This document shows, in pieces, positions 53,642 to 63,233 of a DNA stretch of 64,000 nucleotides (the first letter of the stretch is position 1; every line of letters starts with the position of its first letter). Below the pieces are notes generated by a model. It was given only the letters and a program-made list of their open reading frames with translations. It was not told the DNA's origin and ran no database searches. Made by a program: the position numbers and the translations under genes. The DNA is from Oscillatoria princeps RMCB-10 (lineage in GTDB: Bacteria; Cyanobacteriota; Cyanobacteriia; Cyanobacteriales; Oscillatoriaceae): the NCBI GenBank assembly GCA_019359235.1, contig JAHHHT010000008.1, forward strand, positions 248,001 through 312,000, read 5' to 3'.

Positions 53642-55084
53642 ATGCAATCTCGAAAAAAAACTCCTAGTAATGGCTCTTCGTGGAGCCTCTGGTTTGAAAG
53701 AGCGATGGCCTTATTGGCCTTAGCCAACTTGGGTTTGGTGCTGTTTGACTTGAGCTATGTAACCGGGCGGGATTTCTACTTCCGCCATATCGGGAACTTA
53801 ACCCAAGTTTATGACCCCATTAAGGGCATTGAGCCCCACCGAGACACCCAGAAGTATATGGCCACGGTGGAAAAGCTGAGAGAGCAAGTGGCTCAGACGG
53901 GTGTGCAGTCCCCTCAATCGGAAGAAGTGCTGCAGGAACTGCGGAAACTGAGCGTGGAAATGATTGAGGACAACCCGTTTCAGGTAGCGAATAAGACCGG
54001 CAGCCTGGAAAGAATTAAAAATCGGATGCGCCGGCATATTTTTGGAACTGAGGACGCTTCTTCGAGGGAAGCATTCCAAAACTTCTGGAGTCAAGACCAT
54101 TTAGTCCGAGCGGGCTGGCAGAATGAACTGGCTTTTTACGAGCGCGATATTAAGCCAATGCTTGCGGTAAACTACTATCGACACATCGGGGAAAATGGGG
54201 AGTTCATTGAGGACTTTTGGACAATTGACCGCTGGTTTATCGGACTGTTTTTGGCAGAATTTCTCGCCCGCACCTGGGTGATTCAGCGCCGGCATGAGGG
54301 GATAAAATGGTTTCCAGATGCGGTGCTGTGGCGCTGGTATGACGTCTTCCTGCTGCTGCCTTTTTGGCAGTGGCTGCGGGTGATTCCGGTGGGGATTCGT
54401 CTGAACCGGGCTAAACTCCCGGATATGGAGCCGGCGCGGGCGCAAGTCAGCCGGGTTTTTTTGGCGAGTTTTGCGGAGGAACTGACGGAAGTGGTGGTCG
54501 TTCAAGTAATCGACCAGATGCAGAGTGCCGTTGAAAAAGGCGATGCGGCTCGCTCCCTGTTCGACGCGATGTCCCAGCGCTACATCGATCTGAATCAGAC
54601 GAATGAGGTGGAGGCTATTGCCAAACGCCTGCTGCAAGTGACTATCTGCAAAGTCCTGCCGGAAATTCAGCCAGATTTGGAAGCGCTGTTGCGTCACAAC
54701 ATTGAAACCGCTGTCAGCCAGCTGCCGGTTTACCAGCAACTGGTGCGCATGCCAGGAGTGGGGGGACTGCCGGCGCAGCTGACTCAACAGTTAGCGGCAC
54801 AGATATCTAAGCTATTCACGGAAGTGCCCCAAAGTACCTACACCTCTATCGCAAACGCGCCGGCAGATCCCGTGGCTGCAAAACTGTCCGACCGGCTGGT
54901 GGAGCATTTCAGCGAAACTCTCCGAGAAGAATTGCAACAGGAGCGGACTCTTGAAGAATTGCAATCTCTGGTGTCGGATTTGCTGGAGGAGATTAAAGTC
55001 AATTACGTGAAACGGGAATCAGACGGAGATGAGGAGCGAGTGCTGACGGAAACCCAGCAGTTGCGCCGGCTTCCCGGGCGGTAG
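53642..55084 (+). CDS. Conserved cyanobacterial multi-pass membrane protein (480 aa)
   Basis: Hydrophobic segments at about 20-37 (ALLALANLGLVLFDLSYV), 195-212 (DRWFIGLFLAEFLARTW) and 228-250 (RWYDVFLLLPFWQWLRVIP), the last two resembling voltage-sensor-like or channel helices without a pore motif. The C-terminal 220 residues are helical and soluble. I recall homologues across cyanobacteria annotated only as hypothetical. Function unknown. Confidence 0.75.
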   Translation: MQSRKKTPSNGSSWSLWFERAMALLALANLGLVLFDLSYVTGRDFYFRHIGNLTQVYDPIKGIEPHRDTQKYMATVEKLREQVAQTGVQSPQSEEVLQELRKLSVEMIEDNPFQVANKTGSLERIKNRMRRHIFGTEDASSREAFQNFWSQDHLVRAGWQNELAFYERDIKPMLAVNYYRHIGENGEFIEDFWTIDRWFIGLFLAEFLARTWVIQRRHEGIKWFPDAVLWRWYDVFLLLPFWQWLRVIPVGIRLNRAKLPDMEPARAQVSRVFLASFAEELTEVVVVQVIDQMQSAVEKGDAARSLFDAMSQRYIDLNQTNEVEAIAKRLLQVTICKVLPEIQPDLEALLRHNIETAVSQLPVYQQLVRMPGVGGLPAQLTQQLAAQISKLFTEVPQSTYTSIANAPADPVAAKLSDRLVEHFSETLREELQQERTLEELQSLVSDLLEEIKVNYVKRESDGDEERVLTETQQLRRLPGR

Positions 55085-55322
55085 GATTAACAATTAAAGA
55101 TTATCGCGTTTTTCAGTTGAGTGCGGGTCGCGGTAGGGACAGTGCCCGTGGCGAAACCCTGTACTCCACCCCCTTGAAAACTGCTATAATTTCGGTTGAT
55201 TAACCGCAACAGCGAAACTGGGCATAGGGGATTAGCAATGCCCAATGCCCAATCCCCTTTGCCCTGACTGAGAGATATTATCCTATCCCCCAATCTGTAG
55301 AGACAAGGGCATGTCGCGTCTC

Positions 55323-56069
55323 CTATCGTGGTGGCGTGAAACAGCAGTAGCCGATGCCGTCGCAAGCCAACTTCATCCGCTGCCAAACTTCAGCCTCTGG
55401 AATCACCTGCAGCGCCGCCGGATAGAGGATATTGTTTTCCTTGAAAATATGGTCGCGCAACGTGAGGACGAGAAACTTAGCAACCGCATCCAGCTTCTTC
55501 TTAAATTCCTTAAACTCCATTTCCTTGCCGGCACCGGCCAGTTCTTGCAGTGCGTGTTTGCGCCCTCTCAATTCCTCATGTTCCATCCGCATTACCCGGG
55601 GCGGGCCAAAAAGCCCCCGCTTTTCCAACTCTGCAAACAGCACCTGTTCTTCCCTCTGGTGGTGGGGTTCCGCTCCCAGCAAGTGTGCGGCAATGCCCTC
55701 TAACCGCTCAAAATCTGCCGAAACGGCACACTCTTCTTGCTGAACAGTTTGATTCAGAGTTTCCAACTCATCCAGAAAACCCAAAATCCTCTCATGCTCC
55801 TGAATCATCGTGTGAATCACATGACCGGCAGGCAGACTCGCTTTCATGCGACTCACCCTATCGCCCAGCACTTCAATGTGGGCAGCGCAAAGATTGCGCA
55901 AATCTTCCGGAGCTAAACCGGCATCTACCAGTTGCTGCTCAGCAAAAGACAGCTCCTCCGGGCCAACAGTCGCCAAAAAATCCCGCGCCTCCTCCCGGAC
56001 GCGAGCCGGCTCTTCTCCTGAATTCAGCCGCTTTAACAACTCTGTTAATTGCTCAATTTTACTAGACAT
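55323..56069 (-). CDS. DUF438 / hemerythrin HHE-domain protein of the nar locus
   Basis: Starting at ATG 56069 (MSSKIEQLTEL), nine bases after AAGGAG, gives 248 residues. The DUF438 helical domain (about 1-75) precedes a hemerythrin-like HHE domain with His/Glu ligands (GHVIHTMIQEHERIL, AEPHHQREEQVLF, RMEHEELRGRKH, RDHIFKENNILYP). Such proteins bind diiron sites and respond to oxygen, NO or nitrosative damage, which fits a place beside nitrate respiration genes. It is last in the nar run, 206 bases after narK, and intact. Confidence 0.88.
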   Translation of the reverse strand: MSSKIEQLTELLKRLNSGEEPARVREEARDFLATVGPEELSFAEQQLVDAGLAPEDLRNLCAAHIEVLGDRVSRMKASLPAGHVIHTMIQEHERILGFLDELETLNQTVQQEECAVSADFERLEGIAAHLLGAEPHHQREEQVLFAELEKRGLFGPPRVMRMEHEELRGRKHALQELAGAGKEMEFKEFKKKLDAVAKFLVLTLRDHIFKENNILYPAALQVIPEAEVWQRMKLACDGIGYCCFTPPR

Positions 56070-56275
56070 AGCCATTAACTCCTTAATATCCGCCGGCACC
56101 CTCCCCATTCTGCCTAAGTAACCCAGAAGAAAAGAGCAAGAAGCCATAAACAAGAAGCCAAATCCTCCCCCCTCTCGCCCTCTTCTTCCTTGGCGTCTTG
56201 GCGCTCTGCACTGCGGGAAGCCGCGCTTCGCGTCTATGGCGGTTCAATACCTAAATCCCGCTCCTCCCCACCAAC

Positions 56276-57463
56276 CTAATGAATGTGCCGGTGATGGGAT
56301 GGCGCGGGCGTGTGCAGGAAAGTTCTCCTGAGAACCAAGCCACAAGTCAGGGCAAACAGGCTGAAAATAACGAATCCCAAAGCGTAGCTGCCGGTGAAAT
56401 CCTTGAGAATTCCCAACTCAATAGGCGGGAAGAAACCGCCCAGCCCGCCGGCAGCCCCCACCAAGCCGGTGACTGTCCCCGTCTGCTGCGGAAAATACTG
56501 CGGTACGAGCTTGAACACGCCGCCATTGCCCAAACCGAGCAGGATGGCACATCCCAACACACCGGCAGTAAACGGAATCAGAGAAGGAACAGCCATCAGC
56601 CAGCCCATCAAAAACAGACCGCCGAAGACATAAACAAGAAGTTGCTGTCCGCCCATGCGGTCAGCCAGCCAGCCTCCCAAAGGTCTGCACGCAGTAGCCA
56701 GCAGCACAAACAGGGCAGTGCGAGCACCGGCATCCTCTGGCGTCAGCTCGAACATCTCCTTCAACAGAGTTGGCAAATAGATGCTCAGCGCCACAAACCC
56801 GCCAAAAGTGAGCGCGTAGAACAAACTCAGCACCCAAGACAGCTTCTCTGTGCGCAGCACCGTGATATTTTCTTGAAAGGTTCTCGGTTTCGCCTTAGTT
56901 TCAGCATTGCGAGCCCAAAATGCGAACACCCCGCCCCAAGCCAGAGAAACCGCACCAAAAATGACAAACGTGGCGGTAATTCCTATCGACTTAGCCAAAA
57001 CCGGCCCGAAAAACACCGCCACCGACTGCCCGATATTCCCAGCACCGTAAATACCCAAAGCCGTTCCCTGCTTTTCTGGCGGGAACCAGCGAGAGACAAA
57101 GGCAACACCAATCGCGAAGGATGTCCCCGCCACTCCCAGCCAGAAGCCCCAGAACAGCAGGTTAATATACGAGTGGTCAATCGCCAGCGCCACGGTGGGG
57201 ATGATGCCAAAACTCAGCAAGATACTGAACATCAAGCGCCCGCCGAAACGATCCGTCAGTATCCCCATCGGTATCCGCCCCAGGGAACCCAGCAGCACGG
57301 GAATAGCAATTGCCACGCTGGCTTGGGTGAGGGATACCCCCAATTCCTTCCTCCATAAAGGAGCCAAACCCGCTATCAGCCCCCAGTTCGCAAAGGCAAT
57401 AGCAAAGGCAACGGTAGCCAGCAACAGACTCTTATTAGCTTCCGGCTTGATTGCAGTATTCAT
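56276..57463 (-). CDS. narK: Nitrate/nitrite transporter NarK (MFS)
   Basis: 395 residues, twelve predicted membrane helices. NarK/NNP signatures: GLIAGLAPLWRKELGVSLT, GILTDRFGGRLMF, YGAGNIGQSVAVFFGPVLA and GAAGGLGGFFPPIELGILKD. It imports nitrate or exchanges nitrate for nitrite. It is distinct from the cyanobacterial NrtP assimilation transporter as far as I can judge. The ATG overlaps the narI stop by four bases. Intact, with no frame disruption. Confidence 0.92.
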   Translation of the reverse strand: MNTAIKPEANKSLLLATVAFAIAFANWGLIAGLAPLWRKELGVSLTQASVAIAIPVLLGSLGRIPMGILTDRFGGRLMFSILLSFGIIPTVALAIDHSYINLLFWGFWLGVAGTSFAIGVAFVSRWFPPEKQGTALGIYGAGNIGQSVAVFFGPVLAKSIGITATFVIFGAVSLAWGGVFAFWARNAETKAKPRTFQENITVLRTEKLSWVLSLFYALTFGGFVALSIYLPTLLKEMFELTPEDAGARTALFVLLATACRPLGGWLADRMGGQQLLVYVFGGLFLMGWLMAVPSLIPFTAGVLGCAILLGLGNGGVFKLVPQYFPQQTGTVTGLVGAAGGLGGFFPPIELGILKDFTGSYALGFVIFSLFALTCGLVLRRTFLHTPAPSHHRHIH

Positions 57464-58182
57464 GACGCAACCGCTCCTTTTTTCGCTTCAGAATGTGTTC
57501 CTTGAGCTGCAGGCACGCTCTGGTTCCAAACCACGACTTGCGGAGGACGCCACAGGTACTGCACCGGCACCGCCAGGAAGTGCACCAAGCGGGTAAACGG
57601 CAGCAGCGCCACCAGGAAAAAAGCTCCCGCAATGTGAATTTTCACCATCACCGGCAAATTAGCAACCAGAGAAATATCGGGATTGAGCGTAAAAAGTGAC
57701 CGCAGATAAGGCGCAGCAGCGCCGGCATACCAAGAAGAACCCCAGCGGTAGAAAAGAGCAGTCCACACACCGGCAACAACTTGAACCAGCAGCGCCAGCA
57801 GCAGCAGCACGTCCATAAACGACGTGACAGCGCGGATGCGAGCTTGGGTAGCGCGGCGGACAATCAGCATAACGATCCCCCAGAGCGTCAGGAAACCCAA
57901 AGCCAAGCCGGTGCATTCTGTCACATAAAGCCGCCAAGGCACCCCATTCCAGGCTAAAACCGAGCGGGGGATGAGCAAGCCAACCAAGTGACCCGCCAGA
58001 ATCAGCAAAACCCCATAGTGCCAAGACACCGACCCCCAAAACAGTTGCCGGTTTTCCAGGAACTGGGAAGAAAGACTCGAATAAGAAAAGCGGTTCGTGA
58101 AGTAGCGCAGAGGCGTCACCACCAAAGCGATAACAATAGCTACATAAGGAAAAACCGCAAACAGAAATTCATTAAGTGTCAT
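57460..58182 (-). CDS. narI: Respiratory nitrate reductase gamma subunit NarI
   Basis: A 240-residue cytochrome b of the NarI type: five membrane helices, with FWGSVSWHYGVLLILAGHLV and MVKIHIAGAFFLVALLPFTR carrying the paired His ligands for two b hemes. It passes electrons from quinol to NarH. The frame is intact although its partners narG and narH are broken, so it may have lost its function or gained a new partner. Confidence 0.92.
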   Translation of the reverse strand: MTLNEFLFAVFPYVAIVIALVVTPLRYFTNRFSYSSLSSQFLENRQLFWGSVSWHYGVLLILAGHLVGLLIPRSVLAWNGVPWRLYVTECTGLALGFLTLWGIVMLIVRRATQARIRAVTSFMDVLLLLALLVQVVAGVWTALFYRWGSSWYAGAAAPYLRSLFTLNPDISLVANLPVMVKIHIAGAFFLVALLPFTRLVHFLAVPVQYLWRPPQVVVWNQSVPAAQGTHSEAKKGAVAS

Positions 58183-58356
58183 AGCAATACCTCCACCAAC
58201 AATGCCCCAAAGGCTTGCACACAGGCGATGAACCCGCCTGAAAAAAAAAATTAAACACTTTTTCCATCATTTCCGGTTCATCCCCCCTCATAACTTACTC
58301 AGCCACTCTCTCTTTCTATTCCTTGGCGTCCTTGGCGTCTTGGCGGTTCATTAAAA

Positions 58357-58687
58357 TTAGACTGGTGAAGTTTGGGCCATTTCCTCCAGAACCCCCAGCA
58401 GTGCCTCAAGTACCTGAGCGTAGGGATTTCCCTCCTTAAACCCTTCATTCATCTTGTGCAGTGCCGGCACTAAACAATCTTCAACCAGCTCTTGCGCCAG
58501 AATGTCTTCCGGAGGTAGACTTGCAATAAACCGCAGCAAGACCGTCAGGTGATCTGCCAGTTCGCTACTTTCTTCCGTAAAGCCCCGCGCCCGGTACTTT
58601 TGCTTAAGTTTTGCCAGAAACTCGCCGCGTTTGTAGCTTTCCCCAAACAGGTGATAGCCGGGGTAGGGGAAACACACGGGATTCCAG
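58357..58687 (-). pseudogene. narJ: narJ, N-terminus deleted
   Basis: Residues matching the NarJ (TorD-like) chaperone run from FPYPGYHLFGESYKRGEFLA to the stop (ADHLTVLLRFIASLPPEDIL, then ALLGVLEEMA). The N-terminal 60 or so residues and the start codon are gone; the remaining frame joins directly to narH sequence at about 58688. NarJ is needed for cofactor insertion into NarG. Confidence 0.88.
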
Positions 58688-59437
58688 GCGCGGGAAGCAC
58701 AAAATACACTTTTCAGATTTCCCAGACTTCCAGTTGTAATAAACCTTCTTGTACGGGCAAGCCGAAACGCAGTAGCGCCAGCCCCTGCAGACATTTTGGT
58801 TCACCAGCACAATCCCATCTTCCCCGCGCTTGTACAGGGCTCCCGTTGGGCAAGCCGCCACGCAGGAAGGATTCGCGCAGTGGTTGCATATCCGGGGCAA
58901 GTAGAAAAACACCAAGCGCTCTATTTCAAACAGCGTCTCCCGCTCAGCGGTCGAGAGCGCGTCTAAATTTGGGTCATTCGCCGCATAAATGGGAGAGCCG
59001 CTGAGGTCGTCATCCCAGTTCGGGCCGGCCTTGATGTCGATGTCGTCGCCGGTAATCAGAGAAACCGGGCGAGCTGTCGGCTGGTCATCTCCTGCCGGTG
59101 CGTCAATCAAATCGCCGTATTTATAAGTCCACGGCTCGTAATAATCATCAATCGTCGGCAGGTGCGGCTGGTGAAAAATATTGGCTAATCCCTTTGCTTT
59201 ACTGGTAGCCCGCAAGTGGATATCGTCCCCTTCTTTTTCCCAGCCCCCTTTGTACTCATCTTGGTTTTCCCACTGGGTGGGGTAGCCGGTGCCCGGTTTA
59301 GTTTCCACATTGTTCCACCACATATATTCAGTGCCCTGCCGGTCAGTCCAAATATTTTTGCAGGCAACGCTGCAAGTGTGGCAGCCAATGCACTTATCCA
59401 AGTGGAACATCATTGAGACTTGGGCGCGGATATTCAT
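58688..59437 (-). pseudogene. narH: narH, C-terminal half deleted and fused to narJ
   Basis: Starts at ATG 59437 (MNIRAQVSMMFHLDKCIGCH) after AAAGGAG. Iron-sulfur motifs CIGCHTCSVAC, CNHCANPSCVAACP, CRGWRYCVSACPYKK and CILC are present. Likeness to NarH ends at CFPR, near residue 250 of about 500; the expected next cysteine group and C-terminal half are missing. The DNA then continues as narJ in another frame. The truncated subunit lacks part of its cluster ligands. Confidence 0.9.
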
Positions 59438-59537
59438 AACTTTTCCTGCTCCTTTGTTTTTTTTATCAGTAACGGGGCATTGGGCATGGGGCGTGGGAAA
59501 TGTCCAGTGCTTCATTCCCCATGCCCTGGGCCCACTG

Positions 59538-62500
59538 TTAAAACTTCGGTTCGCCTTCCAGCTTGCGCACCCGAACGAAAGTATCGCGGTTAACGCCAGT
59601 CGGACCCCAGTAATTGAAGCCGTAGCTAAATTGCCCGTAACCGCCCATCATCAGCACCGGCGCCGATCGCGGATGCGCGTCAGGCTGTTCCGCCTGCTCG
59701 CCAGTTCCCCCGCAGCGGCGACTTGGGGATGGACATCGTGCGCTCCATAACGTGATAGATAACGCACACCCCTCGGGGAATCCGCGCACTCACCACCCAC
59801 CGAGTACCACCACGCCATTGTCGTTGTAGATTTCCACCCAGTCGTTATCCACAATCCCGATAGATTCCGCATCCCTGTCATTAATCCAGAACGGCTCAAT
59901 ACCCCTTGACAAAGTGAGCATCCTGTGATTTTCCGAATACATCGAGTGGATGTGCCACTTGCCGTGAGGCGTCAGGTAGTTGAGGACGATAGATTTGCCG
60001 TCAGCGCCGCTCTTAACCAAATCGCCGCAAATGCGCACGTCCGGTTTTGGCTTGTAGGTGGGCAGGTTTTCCCCAAAAGCGATATACCCTTCGTGGTCTA
60101 AGTAAAAGTGCTGCCGGCCCGTGAGAGTGCGCCAGGGCACCAGCCGCTCCACATTCAGACAGTAGGCAGAATAGGGACGCCCGTCATTCGTCAAACCCGT
60201 CCAGCAAGGGCTGGTCAGCAGCCGGCGGGGTTGCTGCACGATGTCGCTGAACTGGTAGCGCACGCCGCGCGTCTTCTCGGCCAGATCCACTAGCGGCAAG
60301 CCAACTTTTTTCTCCTCGGCTTGGAAGGCGCGGTAAGCCACTTCCCCATTCGTTTCCGGTGCCAGGTGCAAAATCACGTTGGCAGCTTGGACGGCATCAT
60401 CCACCGACGGGTATTTCTGGCCATCCCACTGCACCGTCGGGTGGGTTTCCAGCAGTTCCTCGTACAAGTCCTCAATTGGCCAGCTGAGTCCGTGAGCGCC
60501 AATCCCATCCCGTTTGGCCACCGGCCCGAAGGAAATAAAGCGGCTGTACAAATTGGCATAATCCCGCTCCACCACCGCTTTCGTTAGGCATCGTCTTGCC
60601 GGGAATTGGCTCGCACTCCCCTTTGGCCCAGTCTTTTACCGACGGTTGGGCGATTTCGGCGGGGGTGTCGTGCTGCAAAGGCACCGCGACCAAATCCCGC
60701 ACCGGCTGGGTAAGGTGAACTTTAGCCAGCTCGCTAACTTTCTTCGCAATGGACTTGAAGATGTCCCAGTCACTCTTAGACTCCCAGCAGGGAGGAACCG
60801 CTGCAGTCAGCGGGTGGATATAAGAGTGCATGTCCGTGCTTTTGAGGTCGTTCTTCTCGTACCAGGTAGCCGTGGGCAGGACAATATCGGAGTAGAGGGC
60901 GGTAGTGTCCATGCGGAAGTTGATGTTCACCACCAGATCCAGCTTGCCTTCGGGGGCTTGTTCGCGCCAGACGGCTTCGTGAATGTCCTCGCCCGTGATT
61001 TCCTCGGCGATGGCGTTGGTGTGAGTCCCCAGATAGTGCTTGAGGAAAAACTCGTGCCCCTTAGCGCTGGACATCAGGGCGTTCCCCCGCCAGATCAGCC
61101 ACAGTCGCGGCCAATTTTCCGGCGCATCCGGATCTTGCACGGAGAATTGCAGCTTTCCAGAGCGCAGTTGCTCGACAGTCCACCGGCGAATGTCCTCATC
61201 CGTCTTTGCCCCAGCGGCTTGCGCTTCCCGCACCAGTTCCAGGGAGTTGCGGTTGAACTGCGGGTAAAAAGGCAGCCAGCCCATGCTCCCCGTACCTGCA
61301 AGTCCATCGTGTGCCCTTGGGTTTGGTGGAAGCCGAGTTGCGCCTCGATGAGATTCTCGTCATAGCGCCACTGGTCGCTGTGGACATAGTGGAAGGAGGG
61401 GGCATTTTGGAGGCGGGGCGGTTTCACCCAGTCCAGGGCAAAAGCCAGAGTGCCCCAAGGTGCGACAGGCGCGAGTTTTTCCTGACCGACATAGTGGTTG
61501 AGCCCGCCGCCGTTGCGCCCGATACAGCCGCACAGCATTAACCCGACAATAGCAGCCCGGTAAATTAAGTTGTTGTGATACCAGTGGTTGATGCCGGCAC
61601 CGATAATCACGCTGCACTGACCTGTTCGCCCGCGAGCGCGGTGGAAGCCCACTCGCGGGCGAACTGCAGCACCGTCTTGCGGTCAATGCCGGTGTATTTT
61701 TCTTGCCACGCCGGCGTGTAGGGGGTGTCCTGATCGTCGCAATCCCCTGGGCACTCCCCATCCAAGCCGCGACTCACGCCAAACGGTAATCTAGCAGGTC
61801 GTAAATTGTTACCACCGGCAGCTTTTGGCCAGTTTCGGTTTCCAGGTACTTAACCGGGACACCCCGCTTAAACACCCTCTCGCCGGCAAAATCGGTAAAG
61901 CTGACCGGCAGCGAGCCGTCGTTACTGGCCAAGAATGTCAGCAGCGGCTCAATTTCTGCCCCATCCAGCCCGTCTTTCATTTCCAGATTCCACTGTCCCT
62001 TCTGGGATTGCCAGCGGAAACCCACACTTCCTTGAGGCATGCGGGGGCGGTGGGTGTTTTTGTCGAAGACGAGGTACTTCCAGTCGCCGTTTTCCACCTG
62101 CCGGTACTCCACCAGCTGGCTCGCCCGCACCATGCGCCCGGGGCGGTATTCGCCACTGTCGTGTTCCAGCGCCACCAAAAAAGGCGCGTCGCTGTAGCGC
62201 TTCAGGTAGTCCAGGAAATAGGGCACGGGGCGCTCGACGTGGAATTCCTTGAGGATGACGTGGTTGACCGCCATCCAGAAAGCGCCATCCTGACCGGCAT
62301 TGACGGGAATCCACCAGTCGCCGTATTTGGCAACCTGGCTGAAGTCGGGGGAGAAGACCACAAATTTAGAGCCGGGGTGACGCGCCTCCGCCACAAAGTG
62401 GACATCCGGGGTGCGGGTCATGTTGAGGTTGGCTCCCATCGAATTTCAATCCCGTTTCCGGGATTCATTCTCACCTATAGGAGTGAGGGAGATTTCTATA

Positions 62501-63045
62501 CCCCATCCGTGACCGCCACCCAGATATTCTTATGTATATATTTACCACACTAGAGTGTGTGGGGGCAACCTCCTGCGGTTGCTGATTACAGCAGGCGGGT
62601 ATATTTGTGAAAGCGGGACGCACCCCCACCTTTGCCCCGATTTTGCTGGTACTTGGGGCGCTGGCGAGCGTCCTGCAATATAGAAGCCCGATCGGCAAGA
62701 GAATCCCTGTGCTGTTTTTTTGGTTCTCACCACAAATCCATTAATGTGCCGCGCATGTACGGGTATTTTACCCGAATGGGGCTGTAGATATACCAGGAGT
62801 AGCTGATCCCCCGCTGGCAGCCGCGCGGTTCGCAGGGAGGCAAGCCGTTTTGTAAGCAAGGATAGTCGGTTTTTTGCATCTCCCAGGTGACGATGCCGTC
62901 TTTGACGTAAATGTCCCATGAGCAGCCTTGTAGTGCAGTTTACGCCGTGAGTGCTGCGGACAATTTTGTCGTGCTGCCAGCGATTGCGGTAGAACTATTC
63001 CCACTGGCGAAGTTCCGGGTTTATAATGTCTTTAATCCAGCTCAT
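59538..63045 (-). pseudogene. narG: narG, respiratory nitrate reductase alpha subunit, broken
   Basis: NarG likeness is spread over several frames. It begins MSWIKDIINPELRQWE, then a TAG at codon 17 (62995-62997), then [21 protein letters not shown] frameshift follows near 62925; another frame reads [20 protein letters not shown]. About 90 expected residues are missing between about 62640 and 62440. Later blocks are NLNMTRTPDVHFVAEARHPG (62439-61774), [20 protein letters not shown] (61652 onward), [20 protein letters not shown] (61284-60472), [20 protein letters not shown] (60575-59790) and [20 protein letters not shown] (59789-59538). At least five frame changes separate them. The molybdopterin subunit cannot be made. 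Confidence 0.92.
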
Positions 63046-63233
63046 ATCGATTTTGGATTTTGGATTTTTGATTTTGGATTGATGTTTTATGCGAGGGGAG
63101 GCGGAGCTTCTCGGATTGCATTCACGAGCCAAGAACGGCAGCGAGATAAAAAGCTGACCTTCTCTCCTCTCTCAGCGTCCTCTGCGTCTCTGCGGTTAAT
63201 AAAAATCACCACTTCTGACAGAAGGCGAGTCAA
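63046..63233. other. Repeat-containing gap between cytochrome c gene and narG
   Basis: Carries GATTTTGGATTTTGGATTTT short repeats (about 63050-63080), the class seen at 957-985 and 11648-11680. Confidence 0.6.

Noticed and set aside
62435-62475. CGGGATTGAAAT next to GAATCCCGGAAA, reminiscent of a cyanobacterial CRISPR repeat end
   Set aside because: Only one copy, inside the narG deletion scar; no array or leader.
62995-62997. TAG in narG as a programmed read-through codon
   Set aside because: The gene also has several frameshifts and a missing segment, so decay is the simpler reading.
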